From positions 1 to 64,000 of the forward strand of contig NZ_JAGUCN010000021.1 of NCBI RefSeq assembly GCF_018271975.1: 64,000 nucleotides of DNA. The letters are read 5' to 3'. Position numbers and translations under genes: made by a program. Every line of letters begins with the position of its first letter. The first letter of the stretch is position 1. Under the pieces are notes generated by a model. That model saw nothing but the letters and a program-made list of their open reading frames with translations. It was not told the DNA's origin and ran no database searches. Below, in pieces: positions 29,204 through 38,495 of the stretch. This stretch comes from Carboxylicivirga mesophila (lineage in GTDB: Bacteria > Bacteroidota > Bacteroidia > Bacteroidales > Marinilabiliaceae).

Positions 29204-31240
29204 ATGATTGACAAGTTTAAAGCAAAATTCGTAGAGGAGTCAAACGATAATGTTCATGACTTAGAGGAAGCGCTGTTGCTTCTTGAGAAAGATACGGGCA
29301 ACAAAGAGATAGTTGAGCGGATCTTTCGTGCTATGCACACGCTTAAAGGTGGGGGAGCAATGTTTGGCTTTAATCAGTTAAGTGAATTTACGCATCACCT
29401 CGAAACGGTGTTTGATCTCGTAAGAAACAATAAGCTCGAAATAACCGATGATATTATTTCACTCACCTTCGAATCAATTGATCATATTAAGCACATGCTT
29501 GAAGTGGGCGATGTTGATGATGAAGAAGAACTGGATAACCAGCAGTCTTTTATTCAACGAGTACAGCGCGTGGCAAATCTTGAAGGTGCAGTAGTAACTA
29601 AAACACCGGCTAGCAAGGAAGTGGCAGTTAAGGATGACGGTTCCAAGACTTATCTGATCGACATCAAGCCAAATGAAGAAATTCTCCGAAATGGAACCAA
29701 TCCATTTTACCTGCTTGATGATTTGCACGCTATGGGTATTGCCAAAGTTGTGGCCTACCATGAAAAGGTACCCGTATTAAGCAGTTTTAATCCTATTAGC
29801 AATTATTGTCATTGGCAGGTGGTGCTAAACACATCTGAATCGATAAATGACATTAAAGATGTATTCATTTTTGTTGAGGATGAGTGTGATATAGCCATTA
29901 ACGAAATTAGTGCAGGTAATTTGCTGACTTCAACTGAACTGGTCAATAAAATTGATGAGGCGGCTCGTCTTCAGAAACCATTGGTGAAAGATGAACTAGC
30001 AGGATTGGCTGCAAGTACAAGCGATAGTGAAGCTAAGAAGGATGCCCGGAAAAAGGTGCAGTTAAAAGAGCATAAAATATCAAGTATTAGGGTTAACTCT
30101 TCAAAGATTGATGAGTTGGTTAACCTGGTGAGTGAATTGGTAACCATACAGGCACAGCTCAACTTATTTGCCGAAAACGATGGTAATCCGGCTGTATTAG
30201 CTTTAGCCGAAAATATACAGAAGCTCAGTCGTCAATTGCGCGATAATGCTTTTTCTATAAGCCTTATACCACTGCAAAGTGAACTAATGCGCTTCCAGAG
30301 ACTGGTGCGTGATTTGTCCAAAGAACTACAAAAAGATATTGACTTTGTGATAGAAGGTGGTGATATAGAGCTAGACAAGAATATCATTGAGCACCTGACC
30401 GATCCTCTGTTACATATTATTCGTAATGCTGTTGATCATGGTATAGAACTGCCTGACGAGCGCATTGGTAATGGAAAGTCACCTAAAGGAACCATTCTTT
30501 TCAAAGCATACTACTCGGGTGCCAGCGTTATTGTAAAAGTGATGGACGATGGTAAAGGAATTGATCCTGAGTTTATTCGTAATAAGGCCATTTCAAAGGG
30601 ACTTATAGATAGTTCAACAGAACTGAGCAGAAAAGAAATATTTGAGTTGGTCTTCCTAAGCGGATTCTCAACTAAGGACGAAGTAACCGATGTATCGGGT
30701 CGTGGCGTTGGAATGGACGTTGTGAAGAAGAAAATTGGCGAAATCCGTGGTGAAGTATCCTTAGATTCTGAAATAGGAAAAGGGACCACGCTTACGCTTG
30801 AGCTACCAATGACACTATCAATTATTGACGGTTTATTGGTGCGGGTGTTTAATAATCAGTATGTGATTCCAATTGCCAATATTGAAAAGATTTATGCGAT
30901 TGATTCGGTATCATTCGGTAAAACATTTAATCATGTTGTTAATATCGATAGTGAGCAATATCCGTTTATTGACTTACGTGAAACATTTGAAACAGACCTG
31001 GTAAATAAAGGAACTGAGCAGCTGATATTGGTCAAATATGAAGATCGCAAAGTCGGACTGTTGGTAGATCAGGTAATTGGTGAATTCCAGACAGTGGTGA
31101 AACCTATGGGACGCTTCCTGAAAAAACAGGAAAATATTTCAGGTGCATCAATTATGGGCGACGGAACAATTGCAATGGTTATTGATACCAATCGTTTGAT
31201 TCATAATAATGCCACTAAAAAATATCGAACCAAAAATTAA
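29204..31240 (+). CDS. cheA: Chemotaxis histidine kinase CheA
   Basis: A 678-residue CheA. P1 (about 1-110) has the phosphoacceptor H45 in FRAMHTLKGGGAMFGF. A region at about 145-245, with FYLLDDLHAMGIAKVV and DVFIFVEDECDIAINEI, occupies the P2 position. P3 dimerisation begins near 295 (SIRVNSSKIDELVNLVSELV), P4 ATPase has HLTDPLLHIIRNAVDHGIE (N box), VMDDGKGID and GRGVGMDVVKK, and P5 is a CheW-like domain from about 535 to the end. All catalytic boxes are intact. It lies downstream of the Hpt gene and just before two cheW genes. It is the central kinase of the array. Confidence 0.97.
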   Translation: MIDKFKAKFVEESNDNVHDLEEALLLLEKDTGNKEIVERIFRAMHTLKGGGAMFGFNQLSEFTHHLETVFDLVRNNKLEITDDIISLTFESIDHIKHMLEVGDVDDEEELDNQQSFIQRVQRVANLEGAVVTKTPASKEVAVKDDGSKTYLIDIKPNEEILRNGTNPFYLLDDLHAMGIAKVVAYHEKVPVLSSFNPISNYCHWQVVLNTSESINDIKDVFIFVEDECDIAINEISAGNLLTSTELVNKIDEAARLQKPLVKDELAGLAASTSDSEAKKDARKKVQLKEHKISSIRVNSSKIDELVNLVSELVTIQAQLNLFAENDGNPAVLALAENIQKLSRQLRDNAFSISLIPLQSELMRFQRLVRDLSKELQKDIDFVIEGGDIELDKNIIEHLTDPLLHIIRNAVDHGIELPDERIGNGKSPKGTILFKAYYSGASVIVKVMDDGKGIDPEFIRNKAISKGLIDSSTELSRKEIFELVFLSGFSTKDEVTDVSGRGVGMDVVKKKIGEIRGEVSLDSEIGKGTTLTLELPMTLSIIDGLLVRVFNNQYVIPIANIEKIYAIDSVSFGKTFNHVVNIDSEQYPFIDLRETFETDLVNKGTEQLILVKYEDRKVGLLVDQVIGEFQTVVKPMGRFLKKQENISGASIMGDGTIAMVIDTNRLIHNNATKKYRTKN

Positions 31241-31244
31241 AAAA

Positions 31245-31679
31245 ATGACATCAATTATTTCGTTTTTAATCAATGGAGAAGTATTTGCGTTCGATACATT
31301 GAAAGTTCGTAATATTCTTGAATTTGATAAGGTAACGTGGGTGCCAAACACCAAAAACTACCTGCTGGGAGTAATTAATCTGCATGGTAACATTATACCA
31401 ATTGCCGATTTAAGGATGATGATGGGCACTGAGAATGCTGAAATCGGCCAGGATACTGCTATTATTGTTGTGTCTGATGATGATAAAACAGATTCTCTTA
31501 TTGGTTTGGTGGTAGATGGCGTCAAAGAAGTGTTTGACCTTGATGAAGCCAGCCTTAAAGAATCAGTAATCAACGGTAATACTGGTCTGGTTCATACGTT
31601 TACCGGGAGCATATTTAAAAATGATGAGTTTATTCACATCATTGATTTATCAGAAGTTGTACAGGAAATAGAAAAATAA
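31245..31679 (+). CDS. cheW: CheW-like coupling protein 1
   Basis: A 144-residue CheW that links receptors to CheA. Start placed at ATG 31245 (MTSIISFLINGEVFAFD), 4 bases after cheA; an ATG at 31209 would overlap cheA by 32 bases and add 12 residues not typical of CheW. Visible motifs are FDTLKVRNILEF, VPNTKNYLLGVINLHGNIIPIADLR and LIGLVVDGVKEVFDLDE, all classical for CheW folds. A second, different cheW follows after 6 bases, so the array may use two couplers in different proportions. Confidence 0.93.
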   Translation: MTSIISFLINGEVFAFDTLKVRNILEFDKVTWVPNTKNYLLGVINLHGNIIPIADLRMMMGTENAEIGQDTAIIVVSDDDKTDSLIGLVVDGVKEVFDLDEASLKESVINGNTGLVHTFTGSIFKNDEFIHIIDLSEVVQEIEK

Positions 31680-31685
31680 AGATAG

Positions 31686-32165
31686 ATGAGTCAGGAAGTT
31701 AATGCCTATCTAACCTTTGCTGTAGGGAACAATATTTTTGGAGTTCACGTTGAGAAGGTTGTTGAAATAAAGGAATATGCAGCACCAAAGTCTGTTCCGG
31801 AAAGCATGAGCTATGTAAAAGGAGTGGCTGACCATCGTGAGCAAATCATTCCAATTATCGATGCAGCAGCTAAGTTCAACCTCGGAGAAATCAATATTAC
31901 ACCTCAGTCGTGTATTGTGGTTTTAGAAATAGACAAAGCCGATGGCAGTGGGATGATGAGCATTGGTGTATTGGTTGATGCGGTGTCTGATGTGTTCGAA
32001 ACTGATGAATCAAAACTTAAGGCCATTGAAACAGATTATAAGCCAGGATATATTTCAGCTTCTTATCAGAATGGCGATGACCTGGTGATGATACTAAATG
32101 CAGATAAGATATTTAGTGAAAAAGATATAATAAACCTTGGGGAAGTAGTGAAAGCTGTAAAGTAG
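31686..32165 (+). CDS. cheW: CheW-like coupling protein 2
   Basis: A 159-residue second coupling protein. It keeps the CheW pattern VNAYLTFAVGNNIFGVHVEKVVEI, MSYVKGVADHREQIIPIIDAAA and SIGVLVDAVSDVFETDES. The segment VKGVADHREQIIPII departs from the usual GxINLRGxxxPV, which forms part of the receptor and CheA contact region, so it may bind a different partner from the first CheW. Six bases after the first cheW and ten before cheR. Confidence 0.92.
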   Translation: MSQEVNAYLTFAVGNNIFGVHVEKVVEIKEYAAPKSVPESMSYVKGVADHREQIIPIIDAAAKFNLGEINITPQSCIVVLEIDKADGSGMMSIGVLVDAVSDVFETDESKLKAIETDYKPGYISASYQNGDDLVMILNADKIFSEKDIINLGEVVKAVK

Positions 32166-32175
32166 AGATGACCGG

Positions 32176-33039
32176 ATGTTTGGAGTAGGTAATATAGGTA
32201 AAGAGAAGGAATTGGATGCGTTTAAAGCTGAGCTTTCAGAAAAGGATTTTCAGGCATTCAGCGATTTTATCTATAACGAATATGGTATTAAGATGCCACC
32301 CGTTAAGCGGGTGATGCTGCAGGGAAGGCTATTAAAGCGTATTCGTGAACTCAACATGAAGTCATATACCGAATACAAAGAATACTTCTTCAGTAAGGAA
32401 GGGCAGGCGAAAGAGATATATAATTTTTTGAATGTAGTAACGACTAACAAAACAGACTTTTTTCGCGAACCGGTTCATTTCGATTTTTTACGAAATGAGG
32501 TACTGCCAAAGCATAATGGAAATGGATTTTTTAAAGTTTGGAGCGCAGGCTGTTCAAGTGGTGAAGAGCCATACACGATTTCGATAGTGCTTAATGAATA
32601 TAAACGTGAGTCTCCGTCCTTTAATTTTTCAATACATGGGTCTGATATTTCAAATAAGGTATTAACCTCAGCTGCAAAAGGGGTATATGCCGAAAATAAG
32701 ATAGCCATCATTCCGTTGGAATTGAAAAAAAGATATTTCTTAAAAAGCAAAGATCGCTTGAACCCAACAGTAAGGGTAAAGCCAGAATTGCAACGAAATA
32801 TTGCCCTGAAGCATGTTAATTTAATGGATAGTCATTACGACATGAATGAAACCTTTGATGTTATTTTCTGCCGTAATGTGTTGATATATTTTGACAGGGC
32901 AACACAAGAAAGAGTAATAGGGAAACTATGTAATTACCTGAAACCCGGAGGGATCTTTTTTATTGGTCACTCGGAGTCATTATCGGGGATGAATGTGCCT
33001 TTAGATCATATAAGGCCAACAATTTTTAGAAAAATATAA
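32176..33039 (+). CDS. cheR: Chemotaxis receptor methyltransferase CheR
   Basis: A 287-residue S-adenosylmethionine-dependent glutamate methyltransferase of chemoreceptors. An N-terminal helical domain (about 20-95) with MLQGRLLKRIREL is followed by NKTDFFREPVHF, the cofactor motif WSAGCSSGEEPYT (122-134), and FDVIFCRNVLIYFD near residue 235. The C terminus has GGIFFIGHSESL. This is the only one of three CheR-type proteins in the cluster with every canonical motif, so it is the likely active receptor methylase. Its opponents CheD and CheB are downstream. Confidence 0.96.
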   Translation: MFGVGNIGKEKELDAFKAELSEKDFQAFSDFIYNEYGIKMPPVKRVMLQGRLLKRIRELNMKSYTEYKEYFFSKEGQAKEIYNFLNVVTTNKTDFFREPVHFDFLRNEVLPKHNGNGFFKVWSAGCSSGEEPYTISIVLNEYKRESPSFNFSIHGSDISNKVLTSAAKGVYAENKIAIIPLELKKRYFLKSKDRLNPTVRVKPELQRNIALKHVNLMDSHYDMNETFDVIFCRNVLIYFDRATQERVIGKLCNYLKPGGIFFIGHSESLSGMNVPLDHIRPTIFRKI

Positions 33040-33065
33040 CTAGTCCGGAATATAAAAAAACAATT

Positions 33066-33965
33066 ATGAGCAATTTATCTGACAAACAACTTTTACGCGA
33101 ACTCAGGTTACGACTTGAAGAAAGGAAAAAGTTAGATAATGAGATGAAGGAATTATCAAAGGATTTTCAGAGTGTAACTAAAAAGCTGAAAGAGTCTGAG
33201 GCGTTGAAGAGCCACTTTATCTCAAATATTTCTAACGAAATAGTGAATCCATTTACATCGATTCTTGGTTTATCAAAAGCCATCCTTTCGGTAGAAAAAA
33301 ACGACTGGAAAAAAGTTGTTTCAATGGTAGCGCTTATTCATAGCGAGGCTTTTAACCTGGATTTTCAGTTACGCAATATATTTGTGGCCGCCAAAATTGA
33401 AGCTGGCGAGATAGCTCCTAACATTACCAAAGTTAATATCCGAAGCCTGGTACAAACGGTCGTTGATTCGTTCAACATCATCTCGCGTAAAATGGGTATC
33501 GATATTAAAATTGAATTCAATATTGAGCATGGCTTTGGTAAGAATTTTTACTTTAAAACTGATTCAGAGAAGCTGAAGCTTATTTTAAGTAATCTATTGA
33601 ATAATGCTCTGAAATACAGTTATAAGGATAGTCAGGTGATTCTGAAAATGTGGGTGGATGAAGATGTGTTACACGCTTCAGTGCAGGATTTTGGTACTGG
33701 TATTTCAGAAAAGAATCAGAAAATTATATTCGAGCGTTTCAAGCGTCTTGACTCAGGTATCAACTCAATCAACCGTGGCCATGGTCTGGGATTGTCAATT
33801 ACCAAAGCATTATTAGATGTGCTGGGTGGAGATATTGACATTAAGAGCCAAAAGGGTGAAGGCTCAACCTTCTCAATTGCTCTTCCAGAGGCGCGAAACA
33901 TCGTTGAAGGATTTAGTGGCGATGGCAATGATGTGTTCTTTGATGATGATGATGAGATTTTTTAA
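33066..33965 (+). CDS. Histidine-kinase-like protein lacking the phosphoacceptor His
   Basis: A 299-residue soluble protein: N-terminal coiled coil (about 5-48), a HisKA-type dimerisation helix pair (about 45-120) and a GHKL ATPase domain (about 150-280). The ATPase boxes are intact: LSNLLNNALKYS (N), VQDFGTGIS (G1), FERFKRLD (F) and GHGLGLSIT (G2). The helix that should read SHEIRTPL reads ISNEIVNPFTSI, so the phosphorylated His is N57. It cannot autophosphorylate in the normal way. It ends in an acidic tail (DDDDEIF). It may be a kinase of another protein, such as the STAS partner, a phosphatase, or an inhibitor. It is placed between cheR and cheD. Confidence 0.85.
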   Translation: MSNLSDKQLLRELRLRLEERKKLDNEMKELSKDFQSVTKKLKESEALKSHFISNISNEIVNPFTSILGLSKAILSVEKNDWKKVVSMVALIHSEAFNLDFQLRNIFVAAKIEAGEIAPNITKVNIRSLVQTVVDSFNIISRKMGIDIKIEFNIEHGFGKNFYFKTDSEKLKLILSNLLNNALKYSYKDSQVILKMWVDEDVLHASVQDFGTGISEKNQKIIFERFKRLDSGINSINRGHGLGLSITKALLDVLGGDIDIKSQKGEGSTFSIALPEARNIVEGFSGDGNDVFFDDDDEIF

Positions 33966-33976
33966 GACAGTGTTAG

Positions 33977-34453
33977 ATGGAAAATAGATATTTGCAACAT
34001 TTTCTATACCCCTCTTCACTGTTCGCAAGCAAAGAACCGTATGTGATAAAAACCATACTTGGGAGTTGCGTTGCTATCTGCCTGTGGGATCCAAAGCTGA
34101 AAGTTGGTGGAATGAACCACTATATGCTTCCCAACTGGAATGGTAATGATTTAGCTTCGCCAAAGTATGGTAATATTGCTATCGATAAGCTGGTTGAACG
34201 CATGCTATATCTGGGTAGCGATATTAAAAACATACAAGCCAAAATATTTGGAGGCGGCGAATTGCTAGAGTCAGCTACCGGCAACTCCAATATGATTGGT
34301 GAGCGTAACATTAGGGTTGCGCGTTTGATGCTTGAGGAGAAGAAAATTCCGATTGTCGCATCAAGTACAGGTGGAAGAAGGGGAAGGAAAATTATTTTTT
34401 TCAACGATACAGGGGAAGTAAGGCATAAGTTTCTGGAAAAAAAGGTATATTAA
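33977..34453 (+). CDS. cheD: Chemoreceptor glutamine deamidase CheD
   Basis: A 158-residue CheD, which deamidates receptor Gln residues to Glu and so tunes adaptation. The nucleophile C31 is in ILGSCVAICLWDP and the base H48 in KVGGMNHYMLP, spaced 17 residues as in Thermotoga CheD. AKIFGGGELL and VASSTGGRRGRKI complete the family pattern. It starts 11 bases after the His-less kinase gene. No CheC is encoded in the window, so the CheC-CheD feedback of Bacillus is not evident. Confidence 0.96.
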   Translation: MENRYLQHFLYPSSLFASKEPYVIKTILGSCVAICLWDPKLKVGGMNHYMLPNWNGNDLASPKYGNIAIDKLVERMLYLGSDIKNIQAKIFGGGELLESATGNSNMIGERNIRVARLMLEEKKIPIVASSTGGRRGRKIIFFNDTGEVRHKFLEKKVY

Positions 34454-34619
34454 ACCTGTGTTGTAAGGGCCATGGGGCAACAAGAAAAAGGTGAAGCTGG
34501 ACAATCAAGTTAGTTGAGTAGCTAATTGGTTGAGTGAATTGGGAATAATAAAAGAGTGTCTTGATTATTGTAAGATAGTAAGAGATAAGAATCGGGTTCT
34601 CAGATAAAATATTTTGCGC

Positions 34620-35699
34620 ATGAAGAAAAAGATTCGAGTACTAGTAGTTGATGATTCTGCGGTTGTCAGGCAGAGCTTGTCATCCATCCTTGAATCTGAT
34701 CCGGGCATTGAAGTCATGGGCACGGCGGCAGATCCAATTATCGCCGTTAAAAAAATCATGAAAGAAATTCCGGATGTTATAACACTTGACATTGAAATGC
34801 CCCGTATGGATGGATTAACCTTCCTGCGTAAGATCATGTCGCAACACCCAATCCCGGTTGTGGTTATCTCCAGTCTTACCACTGAAGGAACGGAAGTGGC
34901 CATGAAGGCACTGGAGTATGGTGCCAGCGAAATCATTGGCAAGCCGGCGATGAATGCCGCTCAGTTTATTAATGAATCGAAAATTATGCTCTGCGATGCC
35001 GTTAAGGCAGCTGCTCAGGTAAAGTTGAAGCGTCGCACCATTGCTGCGCCTGTGGCACAAGTGAGCGTAAAGCCTAAATATTCAGCCGATGTCATACTTG
35101 ATAAGCCTGCCAGTTTTAAGCAGATTATTGATACCGAAAAGATTGTTGTGTTGGGTGCCTCCACAGGAGGTACAGAAGCGATTCGTAACTTTTTAAAGGC
35201 ATTACCTGCTAAGGTGCCAGGCATTGCTATTGTGCAGCATATGCCCGAAGGATTTACCAAGTCATTTGCCAATAGTCTTAACAATATCTGTGGACTGGAG
35301 GTGAAGGAAGCCGAAAATGGTGATAAACTCTACCAGGGACGTGTGTTAATTGCACCTGGTAGCAAGCATATGCTGCTGAAAAGGGTAGGCAAAGAATATA
35401 CTGTAGAAGTGAAAGAAGGTCCATTGGTCAATCGTCACAGGCCATCAGTTGATGTATTGTTTCGATCAGCAGCACGTTATGCCGGCAATAATGCTACCGG
35501 GATATTATTGACCGGGATGGGTAATGACGGAGCAAAAGGCTTGTTGGAACTAAAGGACGCCGGTGCACATACAATTGCCCAGGATGAGGCTTCATCGGTA
35601 GTGTTTGGTATGCCCAAAGAGGCTATTAAATTAGGTGCCGCCAGCAAAGTGTTACCACTTGATAAAATGGCTGCCTATTTATTGTCGCGTCTCGGATAA
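34620..35699 (+). CDS. cheB: Chemotaxis methylesterase CheB with receiver domain
   Basis: A 359-residue two-domain CheB. The receiver (about 1-125) has D11-D12 and phosphoacceptor D57 ([10 protein letters not shown]). The esterase domain (about 170-359) has the triad S181 ([11 protein letters not shown]), H207 ([10 protein letters not shown]) and D303 (GMGNDGAKG). Start at ATG 34620, [13 protein letters not shown]. The 166 bases before it (34454-34619) hold no gene; they contain several TTGAG/GTTGAG repeats and no clear promoter box. Activated by CheA, it removes receptor methyl groups and opposes CheR. Confidence 0.97.
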   Translation: MKKKIRVLVVDDSAVVRQSLSSILESDPGIEVMGTAADPIIAVKKIMKEIPDVITLDIEMPRMDGLTFLRKIMSQHPIPVVVISSLTTEGTEVAMKALEYGASEIIGKPAMNAAQFINESKIMLCDAVKAAAQVKLKRRTIAAPVAQVSVKPKYSADVILDKPASFKQIIDTEKIVVLGASTGGTEAIRNFLKALPAKVPGIAIVQHMPEGFTKSFANSLNNICGLEVKEAENGDKLYQGRVLIAPGSKHMLLKRVGKEYTVEVKEGPLVNRHRPSVDVLFRSAARYAGNNATGILLTGMGNDGAKGLLELKDAGAHTIAQDEASSVVFGMPKEAIKLGAASKVLPLDKMAAYLLSRLG

Positions 35700-35750
35700 C
35701 AGCAATAATTACTATTTTTACCACTCGTCTATAAAATAAGAATTACACAT

Positions 35751-37628
35751 ATGGCAAAGGTCAATATTAAGAATATCAGAAGCAGATATACTTTAAGAGG
35801 TTTTATGCTTGGATTGGTCATATACCTTTTTACAGTTTTTCTGAGCAACAGCATTTTTGATCACGTTAACCAACAGCCTACCTTTTATAATCTTTATAGT
35901 TTTTTCCCAGGCTTGTGGGTTATCACGTTTCTGCCCTTCATTACTGCGTTAGCCGGTTACCTGATAGCAGGTAACTTTGCTGTTTTTATTCGTAAACAAC
36001 GCAAGCATATCAAGCAAGAGGCCAGTAAAAGTGAAAAAGTGCTCGAATTTGTTGATAACCTGCGTAAAGATAATTTCGAATCAGATCTGAATCTTAATGA
36101 CAGAAAAGATAAACTGGCTCAGTCATTACTTCGCTTACGCGATTACCTGATTAAAAGCAAAAAGGACGAGGAACAACGACGCATAGAAGAAGAGCAAAGA
36201 ACGTGGGTAACTCAGGGGTTGGCTCATTTTGGGGAGTTGTTGCGTAAGGAAAATGATAATATTGAAGATTTAAGCTACAATATAATCAGGTACCTAGTTG
36301 ATTATATGAAAATTAATCAGGCTGGTTTCTATTTATTGAATAACATCAATTCAACCAACAAATTTTTCGAACTGACTGCTTGCGTAGCTTATGATCGCAA
36401 AAAGTTTGCCGATAAACGCATTGATTGGGAAGACGGACTGATTGGTCGTTGTGCCTTGGAAAAGGAAACGATACACCTGACCGATGTACCAGATAACTAT
36501 CTGAATATTACTTCCGGATTAGGTGATGCCAATCCAAGAAGCATCTTAATTGTACCTCTTAAAACCAACGACGAAATCTATGGTGTCATTGAAATGGCTT
36601 CATTTAAGGATTTTGCAGAGTTTGAAATTGAGTTTGTTGAGAAGATTGCTGAAAGTATTGCTCTAACTATCTCTTCGGTACAAAACACCATACGCACCAC
36701 AAAACTGCTGAAGGAAACACAAAATCAGGCTGAAAGAATGCTTCAGCAGGAGGAGGAGTTGAGGCAGAACCTTGAAGAGATGCAGGCAACCCAGGAAGAG
36801 AGTGATCGTCGCGAGGTGGAAATGAAAGGTATTCTGGAGGCAATTGATCATGCTGCTATCAGCTCAGAGTTTGAAGTAGATGGTACATTGATTAACGTTA
36901 ATCAGAACTTTCTAAGAACCTTCCGCTATAATCCTGAAGAAATTGAGGGACAAAATATCAAGATTTTCTTTTTCAAAGACGATGCTGAAGGCCTTGATCA
37001 AATTCTGACTGATCTGAGAAACGGTCATAACTTTAAAGGACGTGTGCGTCGTCGTACCAAGATGGGAGACGAAATATATCTGTTGACCACTTACACGCCA
37101 GTTATTGATCACGAAGGAGAAATTATTAAAATTCTCAGCCTCGAAAATGACATCACTGAACAGGTAACCATGGAGGAAGAGCTGAAACGCAGTAAAGATG
37201 AGCTGGGTATCATGCTTGAAGAAGCCAAAAAAGAAGTGACCGAGCAGTTTAAAGAAGTGGAGGCTGTTAAGATTAGAAATGAGAAAACTTTAGAGGGAGC
37301 ATTAGATGCCATTATAACCACCAACAAAGAAGGTATCTTAGAGTTCTTTAATGCTGCAGCTGAGAAACTATGGGGGTACGATAGAAGTGAGGTATTAGGG
37401 CAGCATGTAGCTATGTTATTTTCTGAATCAACTGTGGCCAATGACGAGTTTATCTCTGCTTTTGTATCTAATGACAAAACCAAGATAATTGGTGAACGTC
37501 GCGAGGCTCCAATCAAAAATAAGGTAGGCAGTGAAGAACCTGTGCTGTTTCTATTGTCGGAGGCTGAATACGGAGATGATCATTCTTATACAGCATTTAT
37601 TCAGCAGGTTGAAGTTGAGTTGTTTTAG
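35751..37628 (+). CDS. Membrane GAF-PAS-PAS sensor protein without kinase domain
   Basis: A 625-residue protein anchored by two helices (about 15-33 and 52-78) with a short outside loop. Then come a helical linker (about 95-165), a GAF domain (about 175-305, with FELTACVAYDRKKF and RSILIVPLKTNDEIYGVIEM), a coiled coil (about 310-355) and two PAS domains (about 360-475 and 505-620, with INVNQNFLRTFRYNPEEIEG and AAEKLWGYDRSEVLGQHV). No kinase, cyclase or phosphatase follows. The 2TM-GAF core recurs in two other cluster genes (39983 and 40731). It could feed ligand or redox state into the array by protein contact. The partner is unknown. Confidence 0.82.
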   Translation: MAKVNIKNIRSRYTLRGFMLGLVIYLFTVFLSNSIFDHVNQQPTFYNLYSFFPGLWVITFLPFITALAGYLIAGNFAVFIRKQRKHIKQEASKSEKVLEFVDNLRKDNFESDLNLNDRKDKLAQSLLRLRDYLIKSKKDEEQRRIEEEQRTWVTQGLAHFGELLRKENDNIEDLSYNIIRYLVDYMKINQAGFYLLNNINSTNKFFELTACVAYDRKKFADKRIDWEDGLIGRCALEKETIHLTDVPDNYLNITSGLGDANPRSILIVPLKTNDEIYGVIEMASFKDFAEFEIEFVEKIAESIALTISSVQNTIRTTKLLKETQNQAERMLQQEEELRQNLEEMQATQEESDRREVEMKGILEAIDHAAISSEFEVDGTLINVNQNFLRTFRYNPEEIEGQNIKIFFFKDDAEGLDQILTDLRNGHNFKGRVRRRTKMGDEIYLLTTYTPVIDHEGEIIKILSLENDITEQVTMEEELKRSKDELGIMLEEAKKEVTEQFKEVEAVKIRNEKTLEGALDAIITTNKEGILEFFNAAAEKLWGYDRSEVLGQHVAMLFSESTVANDEFISAFVSNDKTKIIGERREAPIKNKVGSEEPVLFLLSEAEYGDDHSYTAFIQQVEVELF

Positions 37629-37651
37629 ATAATCTGAAAAGAACCATAAGA

Positions 37652-38494
37652 ATGGATTTTAAGCATTATCTGCAAGTGTTGAAAGAGAATACGCCTTATG
37701 ATTTTAGTAATTATTCCGATAATTCAATCAAAAGGCGTTTGCAGAAGGTGATCGCGGATAATGATCTGACCATTGACGAACTGCTCGAAAAAACTCAGAA
37801 TGATAAAGGTTTTATCGAGCGTTTGGTAGAGGATATTACCGTTAATACCACAGAATTATTTCGTGATCCGGAGTTATGGCCGGCTTTTTACGAAAAGTTG
37901 TTGCCAATGCTAAAAGGCAAAAAGACCTTTAACATCTGGCATGCAGGTTGTAGTTCAGGTATGGAAGTATATTCCAATATGATTTTGTTGAATGAGCTCG
38001 GGTTGCTCGATAAGGCACGCATCTTTGCTACGGATATCAGTGCTAATATGGTACGACAGTGTAAAAACGGCAATTATCGTTATGGTTTTAATAAGAGGCA
38101 GTTAACTGATTTCAAGGCAGTACTTCGAAAGTATCCACTTAATGGTATAACGGCCATTGACTTTTCTAAGTACTTTGAAATTGATGAGGCATCAGACCGT
38201 ATTACTGTTAAAGAGTTTCTGAGAGACAAGGTTGATGTACGACAGCATGATTTGGTGCAAAGTAATCCGCCTTTTTATCACAAGTTTGATGTTATTTTTT
38301 GCCGAAATGTGTTGATATACTTTAATGCCAATCTGCAATCGAAGGTATATCAGATGTTCCATAAGCAATTATACCCTAAAGGTGCTATGATACTAGGAAA
38401 TCATGAAAGTCTGACTGGTTTTTATAATACCAAGTTTAATAAAAATGGGCCCGTATATACCAAAAGCAACTCCTTTCATTTTAAATATCATTAA
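37652..38494 (+). CDS. cheR: CheR-family methyltransferase 2
   Basis: A 280-residue CheR-type protein, about 25 per cent different in style from the first. It has NTTELFRDPELW (65-76), the cofactor loop WHAGCSSGMEVYS (96-108) and FDVIFCRNVLIYFN near 220. In the loop the first Glu of the GEEPYS consensus is Met, while the Gly-Cys-Ser-Ser-Gly core is kept, so cofactor binding is likely but may be altered. GAMILGNHESL near the end is canonical. It could methylate different receptor sites or another protein. It is followed after one base by a more degenerate relative. Confidence 0.9.
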   Translation: MDFKHYLQVLKENTPYDFSNYSDNSIKRRLQKVIADNDLTIDELLEKTQNDKGFIERLVEDITVNTTELFRDPELWPAFYEKLLPMLKGKKTFNIWHAGCSSGMEVYSNMILLNELGLLDKARIFATDISANMVRQCKNGNYRYGFNKRQLTDFKAVLRKYPLNGITAIDFSKYFEIDEASDRITVKEFLRDKVDVRQHDLVQSNPPFYHKFDVIFCRNVLIYFNANLQSKVYQMFHKQLYPKGAMILGNHESLTGFYNTKFNKNGPVYTKSNSFHFKYH

Positions 38495-38495
38495 T

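Noticed and set aside
33066-33965. Ordinary sensor histidine kinase
   Set aside because: The H-box His is Asn, so it was not called a functional autokinase although the ATPase half is normal.
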